Positions 1 through 12,853 of a stretch of 64,000 nucleotides of DNA are shown piece after piece. Position 1 is the stretch's first letter. Each line of letters starts with the position of its first letter. This stretch comes from Sindora glabra. Lineage: Eukaryota; Streptophyta; Magnoliopsida; Fabales; Fabaceae. Below the pieces are notes generated by a model. It had not been told where the DNA came from. It searched no databases and was given only the letters and a program-made list of their open reading frames with translations. The position numbers and the translations under genes were made by a program. The stretch is taken from the NCBI GenBank assembly GCA_020226215.1, contig CM035226.1, positions 61,961,455-62,025,454 on the forward strand, written 5' to 3'.

Positions 1-452
1 TATTATTGGATTTTATTTGGTGTGCTAAATGGGGCCTGAATTTTAAGTATTTGTTTAGCAATAAAGTTACATCATTTAAATTTTTTCATTTTAAGTATTA
101 AATTGAGTTAATAGTTTGAATTTTTCATTTCAAAATATTACAATCTTGTGACATTTCAAAATTATTATTAATTTTAATTTTAAATGTTTTATACAATAGA
201 TTTTTTAATTTTTATCTCTATATAATTTATATATTTATTTTTATATATTTAAATATTATTTCAAATGCAAAAATAGTGTTAAAAAATTTGTTCAACAAAA
301 TTTTACCAAAATAAGAGTAATTGTTGAATAAATTTAGTAAATTTTACTTAATTTAATATATAATTTTAACAAATTAAATAAAAAATATTTAATTTTAAGT
401 TAAATAAATACTAAAGTGATATTTTTAAACACATCATTATACATTTGTTTTA
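1..452. other. A+T-rich spacer
   Basis: Very A+T-rich sequence with no open frame of note and no recognisable repeat end. It lies directly upstream of the fold-back MITE. Nothing further can be supported. Confidence 0.6.
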
Positions 453-995
453 GAAAAAAATATATTTTACTTATTTATGATTTTACCTTTTTTTTTCACT
501 TAATCCACCTGTGATTTTATTTGCTCTAATTATATTATTTATGCTTTCCATCACTAATATTTTATCTACTTGAACTATTTTCCTTCCAAAATTTGACAAA
601 AAAACTCACATGTATTGCATGTGGTTTTTAATTTATCAAATTTTGATTTAATTTGATGGTCACTTAGGACTTAATTACCTAAAAAAATCTTAATTTTACT
701 AAAAATTTATTTTCTACAATTTAGTTCAAGATTGCTAAATAAAAGGTGTCAATTTTTTAAAGAGTAAATTAGTACTAGGTGAGTTTCAAATTGAGTTAAA
801 ATTTAGGAAAATGAAAATCACATGCAATGAATATGAGTTTTTTTATTAAATTTTGGATGGAGAATAGCTTAGACAGGCAATGCAATAATGACTAAAAGTA
901 CAAATAAGTGAATTGCAATACTTAAAATCATGAGTAAGATAAGTGAAAAAAGGCCAAACCATAGGTAGATAAAGTGTAATATTCTCTTTTCTTTA
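453..995. mobile_element. Fold-back MITE with about 200-bp inverted arms
   Basis: The left arm (about 462-672) and the right arm (about 785-990) are imperfect reverse complements over roughly 200 bp. For example, left TTCCAAAATTTGAC and TTGCATGTGG pair with right-arm sequence that reads TCCAAAATTTAATA and TTGCATGTGA on the other strand. The outer ends read approximately ATATTACACTTTATC followed by CTATGGTTTGGCC, which resembles a widespread plant MITE terminus. No transposase is encoded, so it is a non-autonomous DNA element. The exact ends and the target duplication could not be fixed. It could equally be a relic of a Mutator-like or hAT-like element. Confidence 0.65.
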
Positions 996-1012
996 TTTTA
1001 TTTTATTTTATT
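988..1012. repeat. TTTTA pentanucleotide run
   Basis: Short run of TTTTA/TTTA units just outside the right arm of the MITE, an ordinary A+T-rich microsatellite. Confidence 0.7.
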
Positions 1013-1179
1013 TCATTAGAAGGGACCAAACTAATAACTAAATTTTATTTTTAATTTAACTTAATCTAAGTAAAGTAGGCAAAATTAAAATTATTTTTTG
1101 CATTACAATATTTTTATATAATTAAACAAATACAAGTAACAATAATTGAACATTAAAAATAAAGTAAAACCTACGATTT

Positions 1180-1850
1180 ACAATGAATAACAAACTTTAG
1201 ATAAAAGGGAAAGTGGGATATCTCTTCTTGTAATTCCTTTATAAGGGCTTCTAAGTTAAAGGATGTATATGATTATAAACTAATGATAAACTATAGTAAG
1301 AAGAAGTAGCATAATTATTTTTGCAATAAACTCAAGCCTTCTAATGTAAAAATGGTCATGCTACTTTTTTTTCACTATGATTTCTTATTAGTTTCACTTC
1401 ATTGCATTTTCTTGACATCCTTCTTGAGATAGAACCTAAATGCCATAATTTATAATGAACAATAGAGACAATTTTGGAGGGTATGTAGATACTTGTAAAT
1501 TGATAATAAATTATAATGAGAAGAAATAATATAATTGATGAACTTAAAAGATCAAGCCCTGCAATGTAAAAATGGTCACACTACTTTTTCCCACTAGAAC
1601 TTCTCATCACTTTGCATATCTTTATATTTTCTCATAGAGTTTCTTGAGATGGAGTCTAAATTTGTAATTTACAATGAACAATAGAGATAGCTTTGGAAAG
1701 TATAGATGGTTATAAATTAATAATAAATTATAGTAAGAAGAAGTAATATATCTATTTTTGTAATAAAATCAAGCTTTTTAATGCAAAAATTGACACAATA
1801 CATTTTCTCATTATAATTTCTCATCAATTTTCCCATCATAAGGCATATTT
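1180..1850. repeat. Tandem array, three diverged units of about 219-272 bp
   Basis: Three head-to-tail units begin near 1,182, 1,454 and 1,673, each with the phrase AATGAACAATAGAGA or a variant. They share a GTAAGAAGAAGTA-type segment, a TCAAGCCTTCTAATG-type segment, an AAAAATGGTCA segment and a pyrimidine-rich ACTTTTTCCCACTA segment. The first unit is about 50 bp longer. There is no conserved reading frame across the units. Function unknown; it may be the tandem array of a lost transposon or a local satellite seed. Confidence 0.7.
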
Positions 1851-4740
1851 CAACCAAAAAGTGTGAATGAAATTTATAGACAACATGTAGGACTTTAGAT
1901 GTCGATGGTTAATTGAAACCAACTTATTATGCACATTTCATTTCACATAACTTAATAGTTAATATAACTTGAAACATTATAGGTTTTGGCAATTTTCCAA
2001 TACACATATTAGTAAATGGTTAGTGTTTATTACATGTTAAATGTATACTAATTTTCTTTTCTAACTCTTTATCTCTTAATTCCTTGGAATATCTTTAAAT
2101 GTTGGTTTGTAAAAAAATTGACATGGTTTTTGCATCATATAAGCCAATTAAGTTCTTAATAAATAACTAACATAGTTTTACTTTAATTTTTTAAATACAA
2201 TTTCTACATTGATCTTGACATTCAATTAACAGTGGGTATAATTTTCTCAAATAGCATTACTAACTTTCTATATCCTAACATTTAATAAAAATTACAAACT
2301 AAAATCATTACAACATACATTATAATCACTATACAACCCTAAATTAAAATCCTTGTTGCAATTTTTTATGACTTGAAGTGCACCATCAAATTCTAAATAC
2401 ATTACTTATCTATTCCTTGAAGTACTAGGAGGAATATAAGGATAAAACACATATTTATGTTGCATAAGTAAAAGTGCTTTAAATCTTATGATCATAATAA
2501 TCATATCAAACCATAGATATATTTTAATCATGATCATTTATTTGAGTGCAAAAAAGATAACTATGATTTGATGGAATATCATGACATAAATTTGAAACTT
2601 TTCTAAATGTGCAATGAGAATAGCTTTATTGTTCTCTTATGCTACCTAAACGAAAGATAGAGTAAAAGAGAAATATATAAAAATAGGAATTTCAAGTAGC
2701 TGTTGGTGAAAATAGACATGCAAATGCTTATAATTTATTATAAGTTAGATAGCCGATGTTATACCTTTATATGTCAATTAAGTCAATAAATGAACATGGT
2801 TTATTACTTTTTTATTTTTTTATCCAACTTTTCATCTTTCCTTCCAATTTTCTATACCAATATTAGTTTTTAGTAAATTACCAATGTGTTATGTTACCTT
2901 TTTACTTTTTTCAATTGAACTTCTGTATCCTAATATTTTTCTAATAATAGATTCCAATTTTCTTGAACAATTATCCATTTTTTGCATCTCAAAATTTCTC
3001 TAACAATATATACCAATTATAAAATATTTTTCCAATAACATTATCAACATTAACTACAAAATATTGTATAGGAACATTACAATTAAGCATTTGATAAAAT
3101 TTACAAATCATTATACACTATATGTTTTCTATCAAACAACAACCTAAATAAAAATTACAATACATCATAATATAGTTTATAGTGTAGCCACTTATTCCTC
3201 TATTGAAGAGATTGAAATCTTTATTGCAAAATCTCATTTGTTAAAAAAATCCACTCTATTTTTCTAATTTGTAGACATTAATTATCCATTACTTGCAACG
3301 GAGAAAATTATCCATTTCGTGCAATAAAGAGGTGATATTTGAGGAAAACTCATCTATATTTAGAAATTCATTGAATTTATTGGAAGCAACCCATCCATAA
3401 CTCTAATGTCCCTTGTTTTCACCCATTTAGGACTCTCTCTAATGCCTTATACTATTTGAAAGCAAAAGACATCAGAACCATAGATGGGGCGCTTCTAATA
3501 AACTCAAAGCATTTCCAAAGAATGAATCAGTTGTGCTAAAATTTAACTTAAATATAAAAAAAGAGTAAAAATGAATTTATAAGTAAAGTAACATTAGTTT
3601 TAACATTGATTGATATAAACACCGACATTGTAAGTGATGGTGCTATTTAAATAAGTAGATTGTTAAAATACAAATAATATTTATAGTTTCTAATAACATC
3701 ACAAGACATTAGTTTAATGTACAACCAACGTCTAATATTCTACATATTCAATGTTTGGCATTTGTTTAGATGACAAATGTTTAAAAATCAACATGTAAAT
3801 AATAAATGTTGGTTGTAAATAACAACCATTGCCTTAAATTTTTCTAGGATAGACCCTTCATCTCTTATTAGAAAATAATCTTTAGAATGTCGATTTATTA
3901 TGTTAACCAATGTGGTAAGTTGCACTTATTTTCAAAAATATTACCATACTATTATATATATTGATTTTCATTTTAATTGATGTCTATATACAAATATTAA
4001 AGGATAAATTTATAGCAGTGGCTCTTTAATAGTGACGTCATATCAAGGTGGGCAAGATCATTTAACTCTTCTTCCTTCTCCAAAATTTTCATGAATACAA
4101 TATATTTTTATTAAATTGTAGTTAATGTTAGACAATTATTCTATTAATTTATAAATAAAGTTAAGTATTTATGACATAAGAAATAAATTTTACATCATGA
4201 AGACAAAAGAAAACATAAATTTCAACATATAGCTTCAAATTTTTATGTAAAAAATCTACATATTTTATCTACTAAATTTTTTTGATCACGTTCATTTATT
4301 CTTTTGGTTCTACCTTTGAAGAGATCACCAAATAACCATTATCATTTGAGGATTGAAACTAAACTATGAGAAGTTACACAATGTTTATCTAATCTTTTAT
4401 TTTATTTTTTTACCAATTGAACCGATTCACAACATCAAATAACTATTGGGATAATTTAAAGTTTAAGATGTACTTTAAATACTAAAGTGAATATTACAAC
4501 TTTTGATTTAAAAAATAAATAATTGACTAGTTATGAATTTAAAAATTATTTTTTAATTATTTTGTATTTATCAAAATTTGAACCCTTGATTTTGTGATCA
4601 ATGATTGAAATGTTATATTTTAATTCTTCTAAAGTACAATCTTATACATTAGATGAGGTCAATTCAACAAACATAATATTAAATAAATTTGGATGGTAAT
4701 ATTTTTTCTTTGGTTATATTTTTGTTATATTGGAGAGAAA
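1851..4740. other. A+T-rich intergenic stretch, no gene seen
   Basis: About 2.9 kb without a coding frame. The part from about 3,540 to 3,930 is richer in CGAC/CGTC-like words (ACCGACATTG, CCAACGTCTAAT) and in repeated TGTTGGTTGTAAATAACAACC-like palindromic words. This recalls the subterminal repeats of CACTA elements, but no CACTA terminus was found. The rest shows nothing recognisable. Confidence 0.5.
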
Positions 4741-5300
4741 CAAGCATAAAATTTTTACATGCAATAAAATTCTATAACAGAACGAAGAAAATAATTGAAA
4801 GAAAAAGCACAGAATTCATGGACATGTTGAACGCAATTGAAATTTTTGGCCTCTTTACATAGCATAACTTTCATCTGGACATCTCAACTCCCAGAAAATG
4901 ACCGTATGAATGAAAAGGCAGTAATGGTAGTAGTTGAAAGCAACAAGTAGAGTGATTGTAGCCTAATGAATGTGAAAGAGATTGTTCAAATTCATTTGAT
5001 GCATGCACAATTACCTGATAATTGATCTTAGTGAGTATTTTATCTGATGCATTATCTTTTCCATGATTCCAAGGCTAATCCATACCTTGCTGAAGATTTT
5101 TTCTGAATGTAATTAAGCTGCTAATGTCCTTAACTTTATTATTAGAGTGGAAAACATCCTTTTTTATTTAGATGACTCGGTAGGAGTCCGCCACCTGGTT
5201 CAATGGGATAAAATGGTTGGGATATATAAATGAAGAAGAGAAACCTGCCTTGTGTGGTTCAGATAAATGTCTTCCTTTATTTTATTTTGCTGGAAGCAGT
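4741..5300. other. Unidentified island of more complex sequence
   Basis: This stretch is visibly less A+T-biased than its surroundings, with words such as GACTCGGTAGGAGTCC and CCACCTGGTTCAATGGG near 5,175-5,210. Both strands carry stops in every frame and no protein similarity was recognised. It could be a decayed gene fragment, a non-coding RNA region or a transposon remnant. Confidence 0.35.
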
Positions 5301-6081
5301 CTTTTAGAATTTGATCCGATCATTTTACTCGCTAATATAATCCAAGATCGAATTAGTTCAATTAATTAAATCAGGTGGTTGAATTAATTAGCAAAATTTT
5401 TTAATAAAATTATATACTATATATACATATAAAAAATAAAAATTAAATCTATTTATTTAACTACTACAAGTGTATTTTTATGAGTGACGTACTTTAATTT
5501 TATTCCCATCTATTTAATGATTTAATAATTGTAATTTATAATTTTCATATTTAATAGAAATGATTATTAAAAGAAAGAAGAAATTTATTCACGTAGAATG
5601 TGCTTTTATAGCTATTGAGAATGTCTGATAGTAATATAGAAATCTATTTCTTATTTATTGAAGATATTAGTTTCTAACCCAAACAATTAAAAAATGCAAA
5701 TTAGATTGACAAAATATGAGCAAATTCGTATTATATGCTTGTTCAATAAAACTTACGTTAATCATGAATTCTGAACCATTTGTTTTACTCTTTAATTGTT
5801 TAGTACATTTTTATTTTTCCTTTTTCAAGAGTAAGAAACTTGGGCTTGGTGAGCAATTTGGGCTGAGATTAGTCCTTAATTTTTTTTTTTAAAAAAAAAA
5901 GATTGGACGAGTCACCAATCTAAGCAATATTTTGTTGGGTTTGAAGAGGTTGAAGTGGCTTCTCAGTATTTCGGATTTTTAGGTAAATCCAGTTCTTTTT
6001 CCTTGCTAGTGCTGGATTAAATAGTTAAATTAATCGGGTCAAATTTCAAAATAGTGATTGAAAGATAATTTTTATTAAAAA
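5301..6081. other. A+T-rich spacer with a T/A palindrome
   Basis: No gene seen. Around 5,880-5,900 a T run is followed directly by an A run, forming a simple hairpin. A somewhat G-richer segment around 5,830-5,980 is unassigned. Confidence 0.5.
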
Positions 6082-6693
6082 AATTAGTTATTTTAATATA
6101 AAAAAAGAAATTTCAAGTTATTATAATGCATGATATGATAATTATGAGAGAAAATAATTCTTATTTATAGAAAATCTTTTTTTATCATATACTATACTTA
6201 TATTTAACATTAACCAAATAAAATATTTTTTATTATTTAAATATTTTATAACTGTAAATAAATAAAGTTACTTCTATTAAAGATATTTTTCATAAAACAA
6301 ATGTACGTGCTCTAATCATTTTGTTAAAAGAAAAACCCACCTTAGAGTTGATAAAAAATTGTTAAATTGATGATGATGATTCAAAACAATGGTTGGAATA
6401 TTTCAACTTATTTATTTTGATATAAAAAAAAGAGATTTCAAGTTATTATAATGCATGATGTCATAATAACGAGAGAACATAATCTCTTATTTATAGAGAA
6501 TTTTTTTATCATGTATTGTACTTACACTTAACATTAATCAAATAAAATATTTTTTATTATTCAGATATTTTATAACTATAAATAAATAAAATTATTTTTA
6601 TTAAATATATTTTTCATAAAACAAATATACGTGCCCTAATCATGCTGTTAAAAGAAAAACCCACATTAGAGTTGGTTGAAAATTTTTAAATTG

Positions 6694-6759
<66 letters not shown>

Positions 6760-6760
6760 G
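6082..6760. repeat. 325-bp tandem duplication, two copies
   Basis: Copy 1 (about 6,082-6,385) and copy 2 (about 6,407-6,760) align over their full length at a constant offset of about 325 bp. Both hold TTTCAAGTTATTATAATGCA, the block AAATATTTTTTATTATT, ATATTTTTCATAAAACAAA and GTTAAAAGAAAAACCCAC in the same order. The copies differ at several percent of positions. Copy 1 ends in TTGATGATGATGATT, and the corresponding place in copy 2 is a long AAT microsatellite. No coding capacity. Confidence 0.85.
6693..6759. repeat. AAT trinucleotide microsatellite, about 22 units
   Basis: Uninterrupted AAT/ATA repeat of about 66 bp at the end of the second copy of the 325-bp duplication. Poly-isoleucine or poly-leucine frames predicted here are translations of the microsatellite, not genes. 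Confidence 0.95.
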
Positions 6761-6886
6761 AACATAAAGCCTTAAAAGCAAAGTTACTTCACGATCAAGA
6801 ATTAAATTGTAAAGCACCGCATTGCACATCTCAAGTTGAAGCCAAAACTTGCAATTAGAAGGGCTCCAGCTGAAATACAATGCTAT

Positions 6887-7278
6887 TGTTAAAAAAATAG
6901 AAGATATTTCTTTAATGTAATATAAAGTCACACATTATTTGAATCAATTCTAATGAAAAAAATTGTATATAAGATGTCGTGTATGAGAAAATCGATAGAC
7001 AAATATGTACTAGGCTTATTTGTATAAGTTAGGCTAAACTAAATATAAAAGTTGAACATATCTTTTTGTGCATGAGTATCTCATGAGATAAGATCTAAGT
7101 CTAATTTTGTAAATTGACTTTTTAAATTATGTTTAAGAAAATGATATTATTTTATTATAATATTTTAGTTTCCAATGACTATTTTTCAATATTTATTTTC
7201 CAATGGATAGTTTACAAGAGTTAATATTCTAACTATTATTTTCTAATGGCTACTTTTCAATGGTTATTTTATGATGGC
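6887..7278 (+). mobile_element. First half of a split LTR (family X-like, subtype 2)
   Basis: Starts TGTTAAAAAAATAG and aligns with the first half of the LTR at 61,071-61,686. Shared words include TATAAAGT, GACAAATATGTA, TGCATGAGTATCTCAT, AAATTATGTTTAAGAAAA and TTTTCCAATGG. The alignment stops at 7,278, where a hAT-like terminus begins. The second half of the same LTR resumes at 21,398, so the LTR was split by an insertion of about 14 kb. No convincing target duplication was found around the whole LTR, so whether it was a solo LTR or a 5' LTR is open. Confidence 0.7.
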
Positions 7279-8072
7279 CAGAGGTGGAGACAAAGGTGGC
7301 TAAAAAGGGCCCCAGTGCCCCAAAATTTCATATTTTATCTTATATATGTATGCTATTATATGCTCCGGCCTCTTAAAATTTTAATATACTTCAATCATAA
7401 TAAAAAAAATATGTACTTAAGTAATAAAAATAAACTTTATAAAAAAGATGGATGTATATAAGGTATAAGATTATAATTCTTCTATAATTAATTAATTATA
7501 AATAATTTATACTTTAATTTTTTATCTTTCTCTCTTCTTGCTAAATATGAACTTTTTTATTACCTTATATCTTAAAAATACTTTACAAAAGCATATATTT
7601 AGTTCAAACAAAAAGTTTACATATAAAATATTTTTCTAACTTATGTCTAACTCTAATTTTATTCTTTAGAAAAATATTATGTGCACTATAATTGACATAC
7701 ACTTTCTTACATTATACATATAATATGATTGCACTAAGATTGTTACTTATTTACTATCTATTTTGATTTTATCATCCTAAACTTTGATAGTCCTTTATAC
7801 ATATTTAAAAAAGTGTATACACACATAAACTTCATTAATTTAATTATATTTTTGCAAATCCTATAAATTTTTATTGTAATTTTTCTAACAAATTTTTGAA
7901 TAATTTGTGTGCCGCAATCTTTATAAGAATAATCTTATATTTTTATTTACATTATACATATAAAATAATTGCATTAGTGCCACTTACTATAAATTTTGAT
8001 TTTATTATCTAAAATTTTCAAAGTAAAATATTAATGCATATCTAAAAATATATACACTAAAATGGAATTCAT
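7279..8072. mobile_element. hAT-like DNA element, left part
   Basis: Begins CAGAGGTGGAGACA, close to the common plant hAT-type terminus CAGTGGCGGAGCCA. GGGCCCCAGTGCCCC follows, and then long A+T-rich sequence. No transposase is visible. The body is interrupted at 8,072 by the family X retroelement and continues at 21,110-21,397, giving about 1.1 kb of its own sequence. Flanking bases (ATGATGGC left, AACTAGGC right) share only the last few positions, so the target duplication is degenerate. Family assignment rests on the terminus and is tentative. Confidence 0.55.
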
Positions 8073-8608
8073 TGTTACAAAATACATAATATTTCAAAAG
8101 CCTTAGTCCTATATTAAACAAGTTGTACTTTTTATGATAGTTTATATATGAAGCTTATCATATAATTAAATTAACAAGGAGAATGGTGAGCTCGCATGCA
8201 CGAGATAAGTCAAAATAAGTGTAATTAGTGGATTTGTCCCCTTTGGGCTTGAGTATCACAAAAGCCTAGCCCAAGTTTGTTTTTTCAAAAAATCAAAAAT
8301 AAAATTTTAGATATTTTACAATAATTAAAGTCTTAGCTAAAAATTATAATTTTTGGATTTATTAAAATTAAAACGTATGCTAATGTTTTTCTGAGTCATC
8401 AACTTTATCTTCCAAGTCATCCACATATATTAAAAAGTATTGATAGGTTCATACACTTTGTTGCTATCTACTTCTGTATTGATCATACAATCAAAACAAA
8501 TGAGTTTATTAAATTATGAGAGATTGCTGTGACAAACTCTATATGAAGAGGTGGAATAATACTTGAGAACAATGAATTTACACACTTCATATTTCAATTT
8601 TAACAACA
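8073..8608 (+). repeat. 5' LTR of family X retroelement, copy 1
   Basis: Starts TGTTACAAAATACA and ends TTTTAACAACA. It aligns with the LTR at 20,402-21,109, for example in TTTCAAAAG, GTGTAATTAGTGGATTTGTC, AATAATTAAAGTCTTA, TGATCATACAAT and CTCTATATGAAGAGGTGG. It lacks about 170 bp that the 3' LTR has in its middle. The five bases before it (TTCAT) match TTTAT after the 3' LTR at 4 of 5 positions, the difference being C to T, so I infer one insertion of 13 kb including nested elements. No standard primer binding site follows. Confidence 0.7.
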
Positions 8609-8949
8609 ATCTTAAGGATTATTATATTTTGGAGTCTATTATTTATAGGTTAGTTCCAATTTTATCAATTGATTATTATTTCTAATCCATATTATTTGAT
8701 GTTCCTCTTTAATTTGTTAACATTGATTTATCTAATATTATTACTTTTTATTATCATAGGAAAAAGGTTGTGAGCACTAGCTTTCTAATTCAACACTACA
8801 ATTCTAAGACCTTGTAACACAATTGAGAATTGATTTTGTTTAAGGTAGATTTTTATTTATATATTTTATTCATTTTGATGTTGAAGCATATGGGTGTTAA
8901 ACATAGCACGAGTGGCTTGAGCAGAATAATTAAACTGCACATAAGGCAC

Positions 8950-9002
<53 letters not shown>

Positions 9003-12000
9003 TTTGTTACTATTTAGCAAAAGAATTTTGCGTGTATTCATTTGTTACTCAAAACTTTGAAAAATATATATCTTGATATAGAACTTTTATATGATAAATG
9101 TTTGGGTAGCATTTTTCATTTAAAAGTGTATTTGAGTATAAACCATTTATTGGTAAAATAAAATTTAGGAAAATTTCCTTGGATATGCATGATTTAATAT
9201 CTTTTAGGATATGATACCTAAAATTAAATTCAGGGTATCAATACCTTGACTAACACACTAATAATATTTTGACAAGTGGATTCACATTTATAATTTTATA
9301 TTTATTAAAATCACTAAAACTTACTCTTACAAGTTAAAAACTTATTAGTAAAATTTATAGATTTGACTCTAGTTAAACAAATATTAAAATTATCAAATTA
9401 AAACATATTTATACCTTCACATTTAAGTTTATAAATATTTTATGTACATATTATTATAATATTTGTAATAAGTGTGCATAAGGCTTAATTTTATAATATT
9501 ATAATTTTTCATTTATAGGTATTTTAGTACTTAATTTTGACTATTTGATACTTTTTTTTAATTTCTAAAAATGTATTTTTAAAAATCATTACTCAATTGT
9601 TACATAAATACCTTTAAATACTACTTATTTATCTTTTGTCAAAATTATATATTTGCTAGCACCCTTAATATATTGTAATATTCAAATGTTGTTTGTTTTG
9701 TTTATGACTTTTTTCTTAATATTTTGAATTTGAACCCAAAATTACATGTCTGTTATGTAGCTTGATAATTCTATTATAAAAAATTAAATATGTTTTGTTG
9801 TCCAAAAAATAATTATTCTATCCTATAATATATATATTCTTTTAAATATAATGTATAATACATTTAGTTATTTCTAAATATAGTACATGTATCATATATT
9901 TAGTCCAAAATCCACACATTTTTCATGGATAATAAAAATAATATCACATAAGATTTCTTTTTATTTTTCTAATAAGTTGTCAATAACCCTCTATCAATAA
10001 ACTTTTTAAATTGGACCTTAAAGTTTTTTTAATTTTATTTTAGTCTCAAAGTGTTTTTTTAATAAATTAATAGTTAAATAAAAAGTAAGTTAGGCTAAAT
10101 GCTTTTTTCCTCTACACAAATTTAAAAATTTCTTGCTTCAAATGTTTATTTGTTCTCTCTCTTTTTAATTCACACAAAATTTTTTTAAAATTTATATTTG
10201 TATTTCACCTTAAAAGTACATAATATAATAATAATTTTATCAAATTATATAATAAATTAATTATTGTAAAAAGTTAATCAAAAATTATTATTCATTATTC
10301 AAACATTTCATGAAATAAAATATTACTTTTCACTATTTAAGACTACTCATTTGTATTAAAATAAATACATATAACACTTAGTACTTCTGTATTAAATAAA
10401 GAAAATTATTCCAAAAAATTGAAAAAAAGCTATATACTATACTCTTAAATACTTTATTTTAATTATGTTATTGGAAATATTATTTTTTCAACAATAAAAT
10501 CTTTGTTTGTTATAAATTTGTTGAAAAAAATATAGTTATATATGCAATATACTAAAATTATATTTAGTTAATTTTAGAATCCTTTACGTTTTAACTAATT
10601 AAATATTTTTAATAAAAATCATGCTATTATTATTTCTAATGTAATATAATTTTTTTTATTTTTTGTTCTTTTCAATTATTTAGATTTATAAATAAAATCC
10701 AACAATATCAAGAAATTGTTAACAAAAAACTAACTTATATACATACATACGTACTTATATATGTATATTCAAATACGTTTCACATAAAAATTAGATATTA
10801 AAAAATATAAGTGATTTACTATTATAATTTTGACCTAATAGAAATAGTCAATTTTTGGACTTAATACATTAAATTATTAATTGTATTTTCTTTCTTGATG
10901 TTAATCTCTATTTTCTTTATAATTTTACACCTTATGAAAAAATAATAATTTCATCTCAATTATTTCTTTATTTTATGTTATATAAAAATTATTAATAACA
11001 ATAAATTAAATCAATAAAGTAAGTATTTTATTTGAGATAATATATATTGTAAAATCTTGAATTTAATATAATTTACAAGACAAGAAAAGTTAAAAAGAAA
11101 TGCACATATTATATTTTTATAAGTATATGCATAGCACTTTAATTTTTAAATAAAACTTAGATAACATATTTTAAACATGTTTAAAAAATTTAATTCTAGA
11201 TACATGTAAGAGAAATAATATATATAAGTATCATTTTTTTCAAAAGCATTAATGAATATTAGATTTTTTATTGAAAATAATACTAAAATTTATTACGAAA
11301 CTGAATATTTTAAAATATTTTATTATGTATTAATGTATTAGAAATAAGTGAAGGAAATTATTCAAGAAAAAAGAGGAAAAGAAATAAAAAACTAGCTTTA
11401 TAAAGTAAAAGTTTAGATTTTTAATTTATTAACTATTAACTATATTTTATATTTTTAAAATGATTATGTGATAATTTTCTTAAAGTATTTTAATTTAAAA
11501 ATTTTAAATTATAATGTATTATAAATAAACTTAAATTAATAATCATTAAATTAGGTTTATTATATAGTAAAGAGGTATAAAAATATACATATAAATTAAT
11601 ATAAATAATTTACTCAAATTACTTATTTTAAATTATGGGTATTTCTAAAATTAAAAGAAAATTTATAGTTCAAAATAGAAATATCATATAATTAACTTTT
11701 TACCTATTGAACAAATATCCTAATCATGAATCTTAACCACTCATTTTAGTATCATTGCAATCTAATAGTTCTTATTTTGTCACAAAGTTAAAGTATTAAT
11801 ACCTAGACTTTTAGTCTGGGTATGTTAAAATTATCCTACCTTTTATAAAATAAAATTAAAACATGTGCTTCTTTTAGTAAATTAAATTTGGATAATGTTT
11901 ATGGCCATATGACCAAAAAGGTATATTGTTGATTCATATACATAGATATTATTTTGTGATTATAATTGGCTTTAAATAATACGGTTATTGACTATAATTA

Positions 12001-12853
12001 GTTATTGTGCAATTATTAGGAAAAATGACATAGTTGCATATGTCTTAATGATATTGATATTTTGTGAATAGATGGTTGTCAATTATTATTTTTATTCTTG
12101 ACATTCCAAAATTTTATGGGCTTTTAAATGTTTTTAAATTTTTAATTTGACTTAGTTCTTTTATGGTATTTGATTAGTTATGAATTGTAGCACTTAATTG
12201 GTAAAAAGTGCCTTGAAGACTAATTCATATGGCTTCCTATTTTAATTTAAATGATTATGGAACCAATGATTTTTGAAAGATAAAAATTAAAAAGTGTCCA
12301 ATGGGCAAGCATCTTAATGAAATAAAATATATTTATTACCCATAATTTCTTGAATATAATTATATTTATTCTGGATTGTTATTCTTGAATATAAGAAAAG
12401 ATTTCTTTTATTATGTTTAAAAGGATAATGTTAGTCTGTATTTTAATGGCACAATATTTATTTCACTATTTTCAATGGAATTGTGGGGAGACAAATATGA
12501 TAGTATGTTTTACTAAATTATGAATGTTTATTCCATTTATTATAATTTTTTACATGGAAATTCCTTTTTGAGGTTATAATATTTGTGAGAACCCTATTAT
12601 ATATAAAAATTTCATGACAATTCCTCATATTTATAGAAATATAAATTTCAATGTATAATTATTGCCCCATTTATCTTGAGTGCATAAATTTTTTTCCCTT
12701 GAATTAAAAAGAGATAACATCTAGATATCTCTAGTGATATATTGAGTGCACATCATATTCATTTACTTTGTGAATAGTGAGGAAAGAATCTTTAGCTATT
12801 TGTGAAGAAAAGAAAAAAAATTGTGTGAATATCATATCTAATATATTACATTA
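8609..12853 (+). mobile_element. Internal region of family X copy 1, first part
   Basis: About 4.2 kb of very A+T-rich DNA between the 5' LTR and the nested chromovirus LTR. I found no gag, protease, reverse transcriptase or integrase motif on either strand, and the few open frames are microsatellite translations. The first bases after the LTR, ATCTTAAGGATTATT, recur almost unchanged after the LTR half ending at 21,700, which marks them as the element's leader. The element looks like a large non-coding (LARD-like) retroelement or one decayed beyond recognition. Confidence 0.5.
8950..9002. repeat. AAT trinucleotide microsatellite, about 17 units
   Basis: Uninterrupted ATA/AAT run of about 52 bp inside family X copy 1. 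The overlapping poly-isoleucine frames on both strands are artefacts of this repeat. Confidence 0.95.

Noticed and set aside
3540..3930. CACTA-like subterminal repeats
   Set aside because: Only a resemblance of short CGAC/GTTGG words; no CACTA terminus or 3-bp duplication was found.
6676..6931. Poly-isoleucine and poly-leucine open frames on both strands
   Set aside because: They translate the AAT microsatellite at 6,693-6,759. The same applies to the frames at 8,830-9,060.
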